Assembly (NCBI GenBank): GCA_900314995.1
Contig: OMXK01000045.1
Coordinates: 1-52,537 of the forward strand
DNA: 52,537 nt
Direction: 5' to 3'
From: an uncultured Prevotella sp.
Lineage (GTDB): Bacteria; Bacteroidota; Bacteroidia; Bacteroidales; Bacteroidaceae
In this document: piece after piece, positions 44,547 through 52,362 of the stretch
Numbering within the stretch: position 1 is the first letter of the stretch
Layout of the letters: each line of letters starts with the position of its first letter
Notes under the pieces: generated by a model
Told to the model about the DNA's origin: nothing
Seen by the model: only the letters and a program-made list of their open reading frames with translations
The model's database searches: none
Program-made: the position numbers and the translations under genes

Positions 44547-46241
44547 ATGGAAAAAAATACAGATAATCTTTTACCTCAATACGCTATCGATAGTCTTAGT
44601 GATCGCGTCTATATGAAACTCAAAGATAGTCCCCCAAAATTCGCACCGTTTAATAATCCTGATGTAATTCAGGCATGCAAACTAATAGACCAGAATCCTC
44701 AGTTGATTAGTAGCGTCATTGTGGATGGGAAACGAAATTACCCTAACAAAGGAGGGATAGTATATGAATACAGGCATTATCTAACCAGTGTTTTTATTGT
44801 ACTCTATTATCTACATCGCGATGAATCTGAATTCCAAACCGCAGTTTTTCCTCAGCTTATTGATAATATGGGTTCATTATCTTCTCAAAAACAATTCATT
44901 GTTTCTGAAATAGATAAAATAATAGAGGAATATAATCTATTAAAAAGGCGTAAAGCTACTTCCAACAAATCTATAAGAGTCAAAGTGGACTACACAAAAG
45001 TCCCACGTATAGAAGTTTATCATGATCGTCATTCGATAGACGATTTTCAAATAGATATTGAAGGATCTATAGATAAAGTGATGCTTGAAAGGATGTATGA
45101 TGAAGAATACATATATGATTTGGATGGTGCTGAAAAATATATACTTGACATTTTTAACACAGCCCATTATATCACAACGATGATTCTTGCTGATCCTCAC
45201 CCAATGATGCATCTCAGGTTTTATATTGATACCACACGCAAGATAGGAGCTGCACCGGGTGCCGAACAGAACACATACGGGAACTTTTTTTCAGCGATGG
45301 CAATGGCGATGGTTGTGAACTATCTAAAAGTATGTGATGAAAAATACTGTGCAGAGGATGCCCTGCTTATAAGCAAAATTAAGAAATGGTACAATGATCA
45401 TATTGATGATAAACAATGGGATAATGAAGCTCGTTTTGTTTTCTTGAGGAATATTCAGCCTATTGATGTTATTGAAAAAGCTCGCCAAAATATGAGCTAT
45501 GTTGATTTCCAGCCAATCCCTTCGCTCGCAAATTTCGGGCGTCAGGTACTGGGGGCACCGGCTCCTCTCCCTACACAAGACAACATAAGAACTCATGAAG
45601 ATCTGGAAATCATAATAGAAAGGGAAGTTAAGGCAGCTATTGAAAGGTATAAGAAAGAGAATACCGAAGAAGAGCCACTATCTGGCATAAATGTGTTTAA
45701 AATGTGGGACAAGGCATTAGCCGATGCTAAAGCTGAAATAGAAGGAAAAATACCACATTTTGAATACGACAAGGAGAATGAAGGTTTGTCTATAAAATAT
45801 GGAACAGGCAGTAAAGTTAAAGGAGGCAATGATTCGGATTTACAAGCTCGTATCGATGAACTTGAAAAATGCAATAGACAATTGAAAGATGAAAATGAAG
45901 CTCTTCTTCAAGATATTGAGGGATATAAAACAAAAGAGAAGGCTTTGAACGCACATCAATCGGCACTATTCTCTGTTGCCATTTGTAAAGAACTAGGATG
46001 GAACCAAAATGACCGGCAAAAACTTTGGCCTTTTATGAATTATATTTGGGGTTATTCTCAAAAAACATGCGAAGGCGCACTCCGCGCAGCTTTTACTCAG
46101 GAAGAGGCTGATAAATTAGCAAATAATTTAAATGCATGTACCCCAAATATAGCGAAAATAATCAAAGAGCTGCCTGATAAGCTTAAAGCACAAAATGATG
46201 AGCGATTACAGGCGATTAATCCGAATGTTAAAAAGGATTAA
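44547..46241 (+). CDS. Protein of unknown function linked to the MmeI-like enzyme
   Basis: I do not recognise this 564-residue protein. It starts 4 bases after the restriction-modification gene, so the two are almost surely co-transcribed. It has no signal peptide or membrane segment. The N-terminal ~340 residues are mixed helical with several aromatic clusters (IVYEYRHYLTSVFIVLYYLH); a coiled coil spans about 430-470 (LQARIDELEKCNRQLKDENE); a C-terminal helical domain about 475-550 includes KELGWNQNDRQKLWPFMNYI. The gene is strikingly A/T-rich and differs in codon use from the genes around it, a sign of transfer. Possible roles are accessory restriction factor, regulator, or separate defence effector. 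Confidence 0.8.
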   Translation: MEKNTDNLLPQYAIDSLSDRVYMKLKDSPPKFAPFNNPDVIQACKLIDQNPQLISSVIVDGKRNYPNKGGIVYEYRHYLTSVFIVLYYLHRDESEFQTAVFPQLIDNMGSLSSQKQFIVSEIDKIIEEYNLLKRRKATSNKSIRVKVDYTKVPRIEVYHDRHSIDDFQIDIEGSIDKVMLERMYDEEYIYDLDGAEKYILDIFNTAHYITTMILADPHPMMHLRFYIDTTRKIGAAPGAEQNTYGNFFSAMAMAMVVNYLKVCDEKYCAEDALLISKIKKWYNDHIDDKQWDNEARFVFLRNIQPIDVIEKARQNMSYVDFQPIPSLANFGRQVLGAPAPLPTQDNIRTHEDLEIIIEREVKAAIERYKKENTEEEPLSGINVFKMWDKALADAKAEIEGKIPHFEYDKENEGLSIKYGTGSKVKGGNDSDLQARIDELEKCNRQLKDENEALLQDIEGYKTKEKALNAHQSALFSVAICKELGWNQNDRQKLWPFMNYIWGYSQKTCEGALRAAFTQEEADKLANNLNACTPNIAKIIKELPDKLKAQNDERLQAINPNVKKD

Positions 46242-46245
46242 TATT

Positions 46246-46304
46246 AACCAATATCATCGATGATAATGGTTCTCTGTTGAAACCATATCATTGATGATAA
46301 TGGT
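46246..46304. promoter_or_regulatory. Twin palindromes, candidate operators of the BT4734-like operon
   Basis: Two copies of ACCA-n-TATCAT-YG-ATGATA-A-TGGT lie 35 bp apart: 46246-46271, a near-perfect 26-bp dyad, and 46282-46304. They sit directly upstream of the -33/-7 elements at 46313-46343. Their placement suits a dimeric repressor or activator; the first could also act as a weak hairpin after the previous gene, but it lacks a T tract. Confidence 0.65.
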
Positions 46305-46312
46305 AACCCCTA

Positions 46313-46343
46313 TTGCTTTATATTCTTGATTTTCATACCTTTG
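46313..46343 (+). promoter_or_regulatory. Promoter of the 46378-49667 operon
   Basis: TACCTTTG (46336-46343) is the -7 box; TTGC at 46313-46316 lies 19 bp upstream as a weak -33. The twin palindromes end 8 bases before it. Confidence 0.6.
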
Positions 46344-46377
46344 CAGCGAATTCAGAAATGATTTCGCTATTATTTTT

Positions 46378-46905
46378 ATGTACAAGAATAAGGTAAAAGA
46401 TATGAAAGAAGAAAATTACATCTCCCGCCCGAAGACGAAGCCTAGCTCGTCAACGAAAGGCAAATTGAATGAGTGGGACAACGGATATAAAGAATTCGTA
46501 CCCGCAGGCACGCGTGAGTCAAATCGCCAGATGCTTAAGCAGATGGGCGACTCGAGTTTCTACAAGAACGAAGGCAAAAAGGAAAGTTCCTACAGTCTTC
46601 ATTTGAATGTTAACGCTGAATCAGCAGATCCCGTCGGTGAGATGGAGGAACTGTTCCATCTGCTGACTGAAGGAGAAAGGAAGTCGGAACCAAGACTGCC
46701 CGAGGGCGGTCAGGGGCGTATGCTTTACGATGACAACCAGCACTTACAGGTTTGGTTCGACTCCCAGAAGGGCGAGGTGACTATTCAGGCTCGGCTGGAG
46801 TGCACCAACCAGATAGAGCGTCTGATGCTTCAGTTGCAAGGTCAGATGAACGTCTGCCTTGCCCGTCATCGATCGGAAATCGTTAGTAACTCTAATAATA
46901 AATAA
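46378..46905 (+). CDS. Conserved-position protein of unknown function, first gene of the primase-type operon
   Basis: This 175-residue soluble protein is not recognised. The first ~90 residues are polar and probably disordered (RPKTKPSSSTKGKLNEWD); the rest forms a plausible small alpha/beta domain: QHLQVWFDSQKGEVTIQARL then CTNQIERLMLQLQGQMNVCL. An internal ATG at 46402 (MKEENYISRPK) is an alternative start and has AAGG nearby. Its stop overlaps the next start by one base (TAATG), so it is translated with the BT4734-like gene. Role is open. Confidence 0.7.
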   Translation: MYKNKVKDMKEENYISRPKTKPSSSTKGKLNEWDNGYKEFVPAGTRESNRQMLKQMGDSSFYKNEGKKESSYSLHLNVNAESADPVGEMEELFHLLTEGERKSEPRLPEGGQGRMLYDDNQHLQVWFDSQKGEVTIQARLECTNQIERLMLQLQGQMNVCLARHRSEIVSNSNNK

Positions 46906-47684
46906 TGTATATGAATATGGAAGATGCAAGATTTGTTTGGCAAAAGAATATGTACAATTCCTCTTGCGAGCCTTGTACGATTTCCATCTTCTCACGGTTG
47001 GTGAGAGATGCCTGCGTGAATTGGAAAATTAATACCCGCCGTGCCATCCGTAAGGCTGTGAGAGAGGGATTGTCACTGGATGCTTTCGCAAAAAGAGGTG
47101 ATTTTCAGTCATGGTGCATAGACCAATCGGCAAGACCACGTGCAGGAGAAAAGTTCTGTCAACTCTCCACAGCCCAGAAGCTTCTGCAATGGGGAGACCT
47201 CCTTAAAGACAGCTTGCCTGACTTCATCTTTGCTGTCAGCGAGTTCGGACTTGTGCCCCGTAAAGACAAGAATGGTGAGCCCATCCTTGATGACGAAGGT
47301 CAGCCTATGCTCTACCGCCGTCGAAAGCAGGAGAATATCCTGCATCTGAGCGGGCTCTTCATGAGCGACTACGACCACCTACCCTTCCCTCCACAGGAAC
47401 TCTTCGAAAGTACTCAAAGGCCTGGTTATCCTTTTAAGACTCGGCTAGCCCATCTGACATCTTCGGGTGAAGGATTACGACTGGTGAGTGAATGCATCAT
47501 CGGTGCAGGTAACATAGCGGATCAGCAATATATCCAGGCAAGAGAACTGGGTATGCTCCACGTGAAGGGTACTACTGGTAAGTATGTGACTGACAATTCA
47601 TGTGTGAATGCCGATAAACTGAGCTTCGTGCCACGCTTGGATGATATTCTCTTTATTGATGAAGATAAATTATTCATTTTTTAA
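46905..47684 (+). CDS. BT4734-like / VirE N-terminal-type primase-associated protein
   Basis: The 259-residue product shows the BT4734-like (VirE_N, primase-related) core: NILHLSGLFMSDYDHLPF with an Asp pair, PFKTRLAHLTSSGEGLRLV, and KLSFVPRLDDILFIDED at the end. This fold is linked to archaeo-eukaryotic-type primases. In Bacteroidales it is usually followed by a DUF3987 ATPase, as here after 3 bases. The GLFMSDYD acidic residues would be metal ligands if it is catalytic. Likely function is DNA replication or repair of the mobile element; biochemical activity is inferred. Confidence 0.75.
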   Translation: MYMNMEDARFVWQKNMYNSSCEPCTISIFSRLVRDACVNWKINTRRAIRKAVREGLSLDAFAKRGDFQSWCIDQSARPRAGEKFCQLSTAQKLLQWGDLLKDSLPDFIFAVSEFGLVPRKDKNGEPILDDEGQPMLYRRRKQENILHLSGLFMSDYDHLPFPPQELFESTQRPGYPFKTRLAHLTSSGEGLRLVSECIIGAGNIADQQYIQARELGMLHVKGTTGKYVTDNSCVNADKLSFVPRLDDILFIDEDKLFIF

Positions 47685-47687
47685 AAT

Positions 47688-49667
47688 ATGACAGATAACA
47701 AGAATTTCAAAAACGAATTCGACGAACAGTTCGCCGATTCGTATCGTGAAGGAAAAAGTAGTGCCACTAACTCCGACCACCAGTTGCCTGGCAACTCGGT
47801 GTCGGACAGTGGCAAGTCATTAACCACTGCAATCTCGGAGGCTGCAAAGGATCTTGCCGAGCAAGTGAAGCCGAAAGACTTAGACAAATTCGAGGTGTTC
47901 GGCCATGACATTAAGGACTATGTCAATTCGATGTTGCCCAATGGTGCTCCTGAAGGATCACGTCACAAGTTTGCCTTGAAGCTGTTCTACGATATCTTGA
48001 TACTTTCCGACGGTGATCATGATCGAGCCAGAAAGGCCCTGCTGCAGATTACTTGGGTACAGGATATCGTAACTGAGCGCGGTATGGCCGAGATTGACCG
48101 AATCGTGGAGTCTGGCCGTAAGTTGCTTCACAAAAAGGAGAGTGAGAGTTTCAACGACCCGCAGCCCTCCAAGGAGATGCGCCGAGCCATCGAGCAGGTT
48201 ACTACCCGCAAGTATAGCATACTGGTTCGTGAGCAGCGTGCACAGTCTTTAGGTCAGGCCGTCGCCATGCAGGAGGACATTCTTCACACGCTGAACCGCA
48301 TCGGTCTTGAAATCGAGAAGTTGTTCCCGCAGTACCAGCTATTGAAGTTGCTCTGTCATCGGCAGAAACGCAAGCATTACATTGCAGCTCTATTCCTCGG
48401 TGGTGCCTATGCAATGACTCTCTGCACAAGGATGTACTTCAAGTTCTGGCCATCACCAGGCCGCAAGTGCCGCATGAACTGTATTGTGATGTTGATAGGC
48501 AGGAGTGGTAGTGGTAAGCATATGGGCGTAGATCTCTATGAGGCGATGATGGCTCCTATAAAGGCTGCCGATGCAGCTCAGATAGCTGCCCTTAATCAGT
48601 GGAATGAGGAGAAAGAACAAAAATCTGGCGGAGAGAAAAATAAAACTCCACGCCCCAAGGGCAGTTATCGCTGTCTGCCGCCTGAGTCATCTGCTGCTGC
48701 CATCAGAGAGGCAGAATTCAATGCCAAGGAGATCATCGACAATGAGGAAATCAGTACTCATGTGTTCCTATTCAATAGTGAGCTGGATGACCAACTGCGT
48801 CAGATGAAGAAATCGCATATGGAACAGATTATGACGCTCTGGCTACGCGGATTCTCGAACGAACCACAGGGCACCTTCCTCAAGACCACCAGCTCACAGG
48901 TAGGTGAATATAACGTCCATTTCAACTGCTGCTATACGGGAACTGACGATGCTGCCAGAAAGCTCCTGATCGAATCGTACTACGTGAATGGTCTGCTGTT
49001 CCGAATCTCCATGGTGCCTATGGGTGATACTAATTACGAGATGAAGGAGAAGCATGATTACGAAGAGAAGGATGAGGAGCGTGACAAGGAACTCCGGGAA
49101 TGGGCCTACAAGCTGAATTCGACCAAGGGCGAGATTCCTTGTAAGGAGATCAGCGATGCTCTCTATAACTGGACGGCTCGCCGTATGGATGATGCCAGGG
49201 AGGACGACTCAAAAGCGGCAGAGGACATTTTGAAACGCTGCTGCTGGGTAGGCGTATACAATGCTCTTCCATTCATCGTTTCCCGCCATTGGGATCAGAT
49301 GGTGAAGGATGGCGAATACTATAAGTGCGGCCCTGACTTCATGATTGACAAGACGGATGTTAAGCTGGCGTTGCTTATCACCTCTGCCCAGCACGCCTTT
49401 CAGGAGTATTATCTGAAAGCCATTGGCGAGAAGTATTACGACAACCTTGCCACAGAGCAGGCCTCCAACGTACGCCATCAGCAGAAGACGCTCCTTGCCT
49501 TTCGTCGCCTCCCTACTGTCTTCGGGAGCGAAGACGTGGATCGTGAGTATAATTATGGTGGTAATAAGAACTCCATCAACAGTCGCCTAAAGCGTCTGCA
49601 GGATGACGGTCTGATAAAGAAGATCCGCTCTGGTGAAGACAAGGGTAAGTACTGTAAACTGGCCTGA
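47688..49667 (+). CDS. DUF3987-family P-loop protein (primase-partner helicase-like)
   Basis: The 659-residue product has a Walker A-like LIGRSGSGKH (Lys about residue 277) in the centre, an acidic strand HVFLFNSELDDQLRQM for Walker B, and a C-terminal winged-helix-like region SINSRLKRLQDDGLIKKIRS. This fits DUF3987, a family often fused to or encoded beside primase domains in Bacteroidetes mobile elements. The N-terminal 150 residues are charged and variable. It is the last gene of the operon; island repeat copy C begins 13 bases after its stop and a terminator follows. Confidence 0.78.
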   Translation: MTDNKNFKNEFDEQFADSYREGKSSATNSDHQLPGNSVSDSGKSLTTAISEAAKDLAEQVKPKDLDKFEVFGHDIKDYVNSMLPNGAPEGSRHKFALKLFYDILILSDGDHDRARKALLQITWVQDIVTERGMAEIDRIVESGRKLLHKKESESFNDPQPSKEMRRAIEQVTTRKYSILVREQRAQSLGQAVAMQEDILHTLNRIGLEIEKLFPQYQLLKLLCHRQKRKHYIAALFLGGAYAMTLCTRMYFKFWPSPGRKCRMNCIVMLIGRSGSGKHMGVDLYEAMMAPIKAADAAQIAALNQWNEEKEQKSGGEKNKTPRPKGSYRCLPPESSAAAIREAEFNAKEIIDNEEISTHVFLFNSELDDQLRQMKKSHMEQIMTLWLRGFSNEPQGTFLKTTSSQVGEYNVHFNCCYTGTDDAARKLLIESYYVNGLLFRISMVPMGDTNYEMKEKHDYEEKDEERDKELREWAYKLNSTKGEIPCKEISDALYNWTARRMDDAREDDSKAAEDILKRCCWVGVYNALPFIVSRHWDQMVKDGEYYKCGPDFMIDKTDVKLALLITSAQHAFQEYYLKAIGEKYYDNLATEQASNVRHQQKTLLAFRRLPTVFGSEDVDREYNYGGNKNSINSRLKRLQDDGLIKKIRSGEDKGKYCKLA

Positions 49668-49679
49668 GAGTTACCTTAG

Positions 49680-49700
49680 ATTGCAAATGTGCAAATTGCA
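49680..49700 (+). repeat. Island repeat, copy C (21 bp, identical to copy A)
   Basis: The 21 bases match copy A exactly and in the same orientation, followed by a related tail with AAGAGGTGACAG (49713-49724). The distance to copy A is about 8.1 kb, spanning the restriction-modification gene, the unknown gene and the primase-type operon. Confidence 0.9.
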
Positions 49701-49760
49701 TATCACATTATTAAGAGGTGACAGTTGCCATCCACTTCTCCGAATCGTCGGAAGATAATA

Positions 49761-49800
49761 AAAGCCCACAGTGTCCGCATGGATGCTGTGGGTTTTATTT
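49761..49800 (+). terminator. Terminator at the end of the island operon
   Basis: CCCACAG (49765-49771) pairs with CTGTGGG (49786-49792), extended by A/T pairs and followed by TTTTATTT. It ends the DUF3987 transcript. Confidence 0.8.
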
Positions 49801-50087
49801 GAAAGTCTCTTCTATTTGTTCTTTCTTTACTAATCAACAATCGTTAGAGATGGCCCAGTCTTTTAGTCTTGCGATTTGGACTCCCTTGCAATACGTTGTT
49901 CCCGCAAGCGCTTGAATTGACCCAAGCACGCTTCGTGCGAAATTGGATGCTGCTGCCAATAGGCCTCGGGAGGAACCTGTTGACAGAACTACAGAACACG
50001 TTCTATCATGACTGGTGGTTTGTGCTGGCACAAAGGCCGGTATCGGACAACAGGCATTGCCGCCCGTAGAGAAAGCCATCCTTTCAC
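49801..50087. other. Intergenic stretch of about 290 bases, no supported gene
   Basis: Both strands have open frames of 66-81 codons here, but neither has a plausible start site, promoter or family likeness. The minus frame ends RLKDWAISNDC and could be an old fragment. No repeats or tRNA-like structure were seen. Confidence 0.4.
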
Positions 50088-50445
50088 TTATTTCTTCCAG
50101 GCATTTACAACCTCACCGATATACATGGTGTGAATGCCGGCAGGGAAGTTTGCATACATCCGCTTGGGGGCATCGCTCTTGAAGTACTGAGGATCAAAGG
50201 GGGCGGCATACATGATCTTGCACTCTATCACCATTGTGGCCTCAATATAATAAGGTGTACCATTTGCTGTATATGCCGTGTGAAGTCCCAAAGCCTGAGC
50301 CTTCTTGTCTGGACAAGCGTCACCCTGCGTCGCCGAGAGGTCTCCATCACGTCCGCTTAAAACCATTGTCTTCCTGTGCAAACGCAGGAGCCACTGCCAT
50401 CATTAAAAGGGCTGCTAATGCTGTGATAATTGTACTTTTCTTCAT
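50088..50445 (-). pseudogene. Flavin reductase-family gene with internal deletion
   Basis: From the ATG at 50445 the minus strand encodes a signal peptide (KKSTIITALAALLMMAVAPA, then FAQEDNGFKR) and then, out of frame, the last ~85 residues of a flavin reductase-like protein: LSGRDGDLSATQGDACPDKK, YYIEATMVIECKIMYAAPFD and GIHTMYIGEVVNAW. The SGRD...D segment belongs well inside the family domain, so the FMN-binding N-terminal half is missing. A -7 box (50467-50474, minus) is still in place. The gene keeps its promoter, leader peptide and 3' end but cannot make the enzyme. Confidence 0.7.
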
Positions 50446-50466
50446 AAACTTTCCTAATTGTCGCTG

Positions 50467-50504
50467 CAAAATTAGCGATAATTCAGCGATTATCACTATA
50501 TTTG
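50467..50504. promoter_or_regulatory. Divergent -7 boxes
   Basis: Minus strand TAATTTTG (50467-50474) for the decayed flavin reductase gene; plus strand TATATTTG (50497-50504) for the flavodoxin-like gene, with a 36-base leader. Confidence 0.6.
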
Positions 50505-50540
50505 CAAAAAAAAAACGAAGAACTATAAACAAATACGACT

Positions 50541-51056
50541 ATGAAGATTCTGATTTTACAAGCTTCGCCACGTGCGAACGGCAACACTGCCTGGATGGCG
50601 GAAGAGTACAAGAACGCTGCCGAGGCAGCAGGTCATGAGGTAACTCTGGTGAATGTATCGAGGAAGAAGATTGCAGGCTGTCTGGCCTGTGAGTACTGTC
50701 ACACGAAGGGCAACGGGGCTTGCATCCAGAAAGACGACATGCAGGAGCTCTATCCTTTGATGAACGAGGCAGAAGTGCTGGTACTGGCTGCGCCCATCTA
50801 CTATTTCACACTCTGCGCCCAGATTCAGGCTCCAATCCAGCGTATGTACTGCGTCAACAAGCCCGCCAAGGTGAAGAAGATGGCTCTGCTGATGTCGTCC
50901 TATTCGCCTGGAGTCTATGACGGTGCCACCGCTGAGTTCCGTGACATCTGCAACTACTGGAGCGTTGAGAACATGGGGACTGTCACTGCCAAGATTGACG
51001 AGCAGAAGACCGAGGAAACCAAGCAGAAAGTGGCAGCTCTTGTCAGCAAGCTGTAA
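50541..51056 (+). CDS. Flavodoxin-family NAD(P)H-dependent oxidoreductase
   Basis: The 171-residue product has the FMN phosphate loop ASPRANGNTAWMAEE at the N-terminus, a cysteine-rich segment CLACEYCHTKGNGACIQKDD near residues 47-66 and the flavin-edge strand LAAPIYYFTLCAQIQ. This is the layout of the iron-sulfur flavoprotein/NADPH-dependent FMN reductase group in gut anaerobes; the cysteines may hold a cluster or be redox active. Substrate unknown. It shares a divergent promoter region with the decayed flavin reductase. Confidence 0.88.
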   Translation: MKILILQASPRANGNTAWMAEEYKNAAEAAGHEVTLVNVSRKKIAGCLACEYCHTKGNGACIQKDDMQELYPLMNEAEVLVLAAPIYYFTLCAQIQAPIQRMYCVNKPAKVKKMALLMSSYSPGVYDGATAEFRDICNYWSVENMGTVTAKIDEQKTEETKQKVAALVSKL

Positions 51057-51063
51057 TGAACTA

Positions 51064-51462
51064 ATGAACATAGAAGACTATCGCAACTACTGCCTGTCGT
51101 TAGGCGAAGACATAGAAGAGAAGCTGCCTTTCCAGAAGTTCAAGAACGGAGAGGGAGTATTGGTATTCTACGTGATGGGGCACATGTTCTCATTCTTCGA
51201 CTGCAATGACTTCTCAGTCATCTCACTGAAATGTCAGCCAGAGCGCATTGATGATCTGAAAGCACAGTATGACTGTATCGGCAATCCATATAACGAATCG
51301 CCGAAGCACTGGATTGGCATCAATCCAAATACTGCGCCAGATAATTTGCTGCAGGAACTGACACGGAACTCATACGAGATTGTGAAGGTCAAATATGCGA
51401 GTAAGCGAGGGCAGAAAAATACTAAAACCACAAAAGATAGCAATAGTCATCTAGATGAATAA
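51064..51462 (+). CDS. MmcQ/YjbR-family protein
   Basis: The 132-residue product starts MNIEDYRNYCLSLGEDIEEK and continues with LPFQKFKNGEGVLVFYVMGH, ISLKCQPERIDDLKAQY and PKHWIGIN, the CyaY-like fold of MmcQ/YjbR proteins, which are thought to bind DNA. The ATG at 51064 is chosen over a longer frame that overlaps the flavodoxin gene. It follows that gene by 7 bases and overlaps the DUF4112 gene by 8, so the three form an operon. Confidence 0.9.
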   Translation: MNIEDYRNYCLSLGEDIEEKLPFQKFKNGEGVLVFYVMGHMFSFFDCNDFSVISLKCQPERIDDLKAQYDCIGNPYNESPKHWIGINPNTAPDNLLQELTRNSYEIVKVKYASKRGQKNTKTTKDSNSHLDE

Positions 51463-51946
51463 AGACGAGAAACGTGAATTACGCCGCAAGCGACTGATGG
51501 ACAACAAGGCCTATCAGACGATGTCGGGGCTATCCCGCTATATGGACCGATACTATCTGGATGCGCTCATCGGAATCATTCCCGGCTGGGGTGATGCCAT
51601 AGCCCTGATCTGCGTTGTGCCGTTTGTCTATTTCTCGTTGAGGATTATCAAGAGCATCCCATTAACGCTGGCAGTTCTGAATAACGCCTTCCGCGACGTT
51701 CTGATGGGCATGATACCCTTCTTCGTAGGCGACGTGATCGACATCTTCCACCGTGCAAACATCAAGAACATGCAGATGATACAGGGCTTCGTTGACGGCG
51801 ACGAAACCGTCATCAAGCATGTTAACCAACGGGCCTGGCAGTCGGCCATCATCCTCATCATCCTACTACTGCTCATAGTAGTGATGATATGGGTACTCAT
51901 CAGTTTCGGCAGCTACCTGTATTCATTGGCAGCATCCATCTTCTGA
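51455..51946 (+). CDS. DUF4112-family membrane protein
   Basis: The 163-residue product has the family segment YYLDALIGIIPGWGDAIALI, followed by hydrophobic helices and a MIPFFVGDVIDIFHRANIKN loop, and a final helix of isoleucine and leucine. DUF4112 proteins are small inner-membrane proteins of unknown function. The start overlaps the end of the MmcQ/YjbR gene. Confidence 0.85.
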   Translation: MNKDEKRELRRKRLMDNKAYQTMSGLSRYMDRYYLDALIGIIPGWGDAIALICVVPFVYFSLRIIKSIPLTLAVLNNAFRDVLMGMIPFFVGDVIDIFHRANIKNMQMIQGFVDGDETVIKHVNQRAWQSAIILIILLLLIVVMIWVLISFGSYLYSLAASIF

Positions 51947-51952
51947 ACAATC

Positions 51953-52206
51953 ATGAACTTCTTTGATACGGCTATTGCCTATCAGTTGGGAACATCAGAA
52001 CAGTATGTGGGACGTGCCCTGCGTGAGCCACCAAACTGCACCACATCGAGGGAGCCGTGAAGTCACTCGATGTTCGTCTGACAGCCGACGACATCCGCTA
52101 TCTGGAAGAGCCATACGTGCCACACAACCTCTCTGGTGTTATGGCAGTCAACAAGCCCGTGATGAGCGAAGAACCTGTCTGGGTGGCAGCAAGCAGAAAC
52201 AAATAA
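51953..52206 (+). pseudogene. Aldo/keto reductase gene remnant (5' end and middle lost)
   Basis: The first frame reads NFFDTAIAYQLGTSEQYVGR, the early catalytic-Asp/Tyr region of an aldo/keto reductase, and stops after about 35 codons. In another frame the sequence goes straight to the C-terminal part HHIEGAVKSLDVRLTADDIR, YLEEPYVPHNLSGVMAVNKP, and ends at TAA 52204-52206. About 200 residues of the barrel and the N-terminal ~45 are missing. The start ATG is simply an internal methionine. Confidence 0.75.
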
Positions 52207-52320
52207 TCATTGAAGTATATAAAGTAAGGCAATCTGCATGAATGTCTGCAAAGAACAAATAGTAAGCAAATGTTTAAAGGAGTTTAAGATAACGTCAGCA
52301 TTGTTTAATCCAGTTTAAAT

Positions 52321-52362
52321 TCCGTGCCAGTTTGACTTCTGCGATTGTCATTCTGGCACGGA
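52321..52362. promoter_or_regulatory. Long dyad upstream of the Hsp20 gene
   Basis: Perfect 10-bp arms TCCGTGCCAG (52321-52330) and CTGGCACGGA (52353-52362), with an inner GAC/GTC pair symmetrically placed, surround a 10-base centre. It lies 12 bases upstream of the sigma-54-type promoter and is a candidate activator site. It is not a CIRCE element. Confidence 0.65.

Noticed and set aside
46246-46271. Rho-independent terminator after the 564-residue protein gene
   Set aside because: The dyad is A/T-rich, lacks a T tract and is duplicated directly upstream of a promoter, which fits an operator better.
40299-49800. Complete integrative element with integrase and tRNA attachment site
   Set aside because: No integrase, transposase, relaxase or tRNA gene was seen; the boundaries rest only on gene content, hairpins and the 21-bp repeats.
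49834-50079. Minus-strand frame of 81 codons after the island terminator, and the overlapping plus frame
   Set aside because: No start signal or promoter, odd composition (many Ser/Cys/Thr) and no family likeness; at most an old fragment.
52321-52362. CIRCE-type heat-shock operator
   Set aside because: The arms TCCGTGCCAG/CTGGCACGGA and the 22-base centre do not match TTAGCACTC-N9-GAGTGCTAA.
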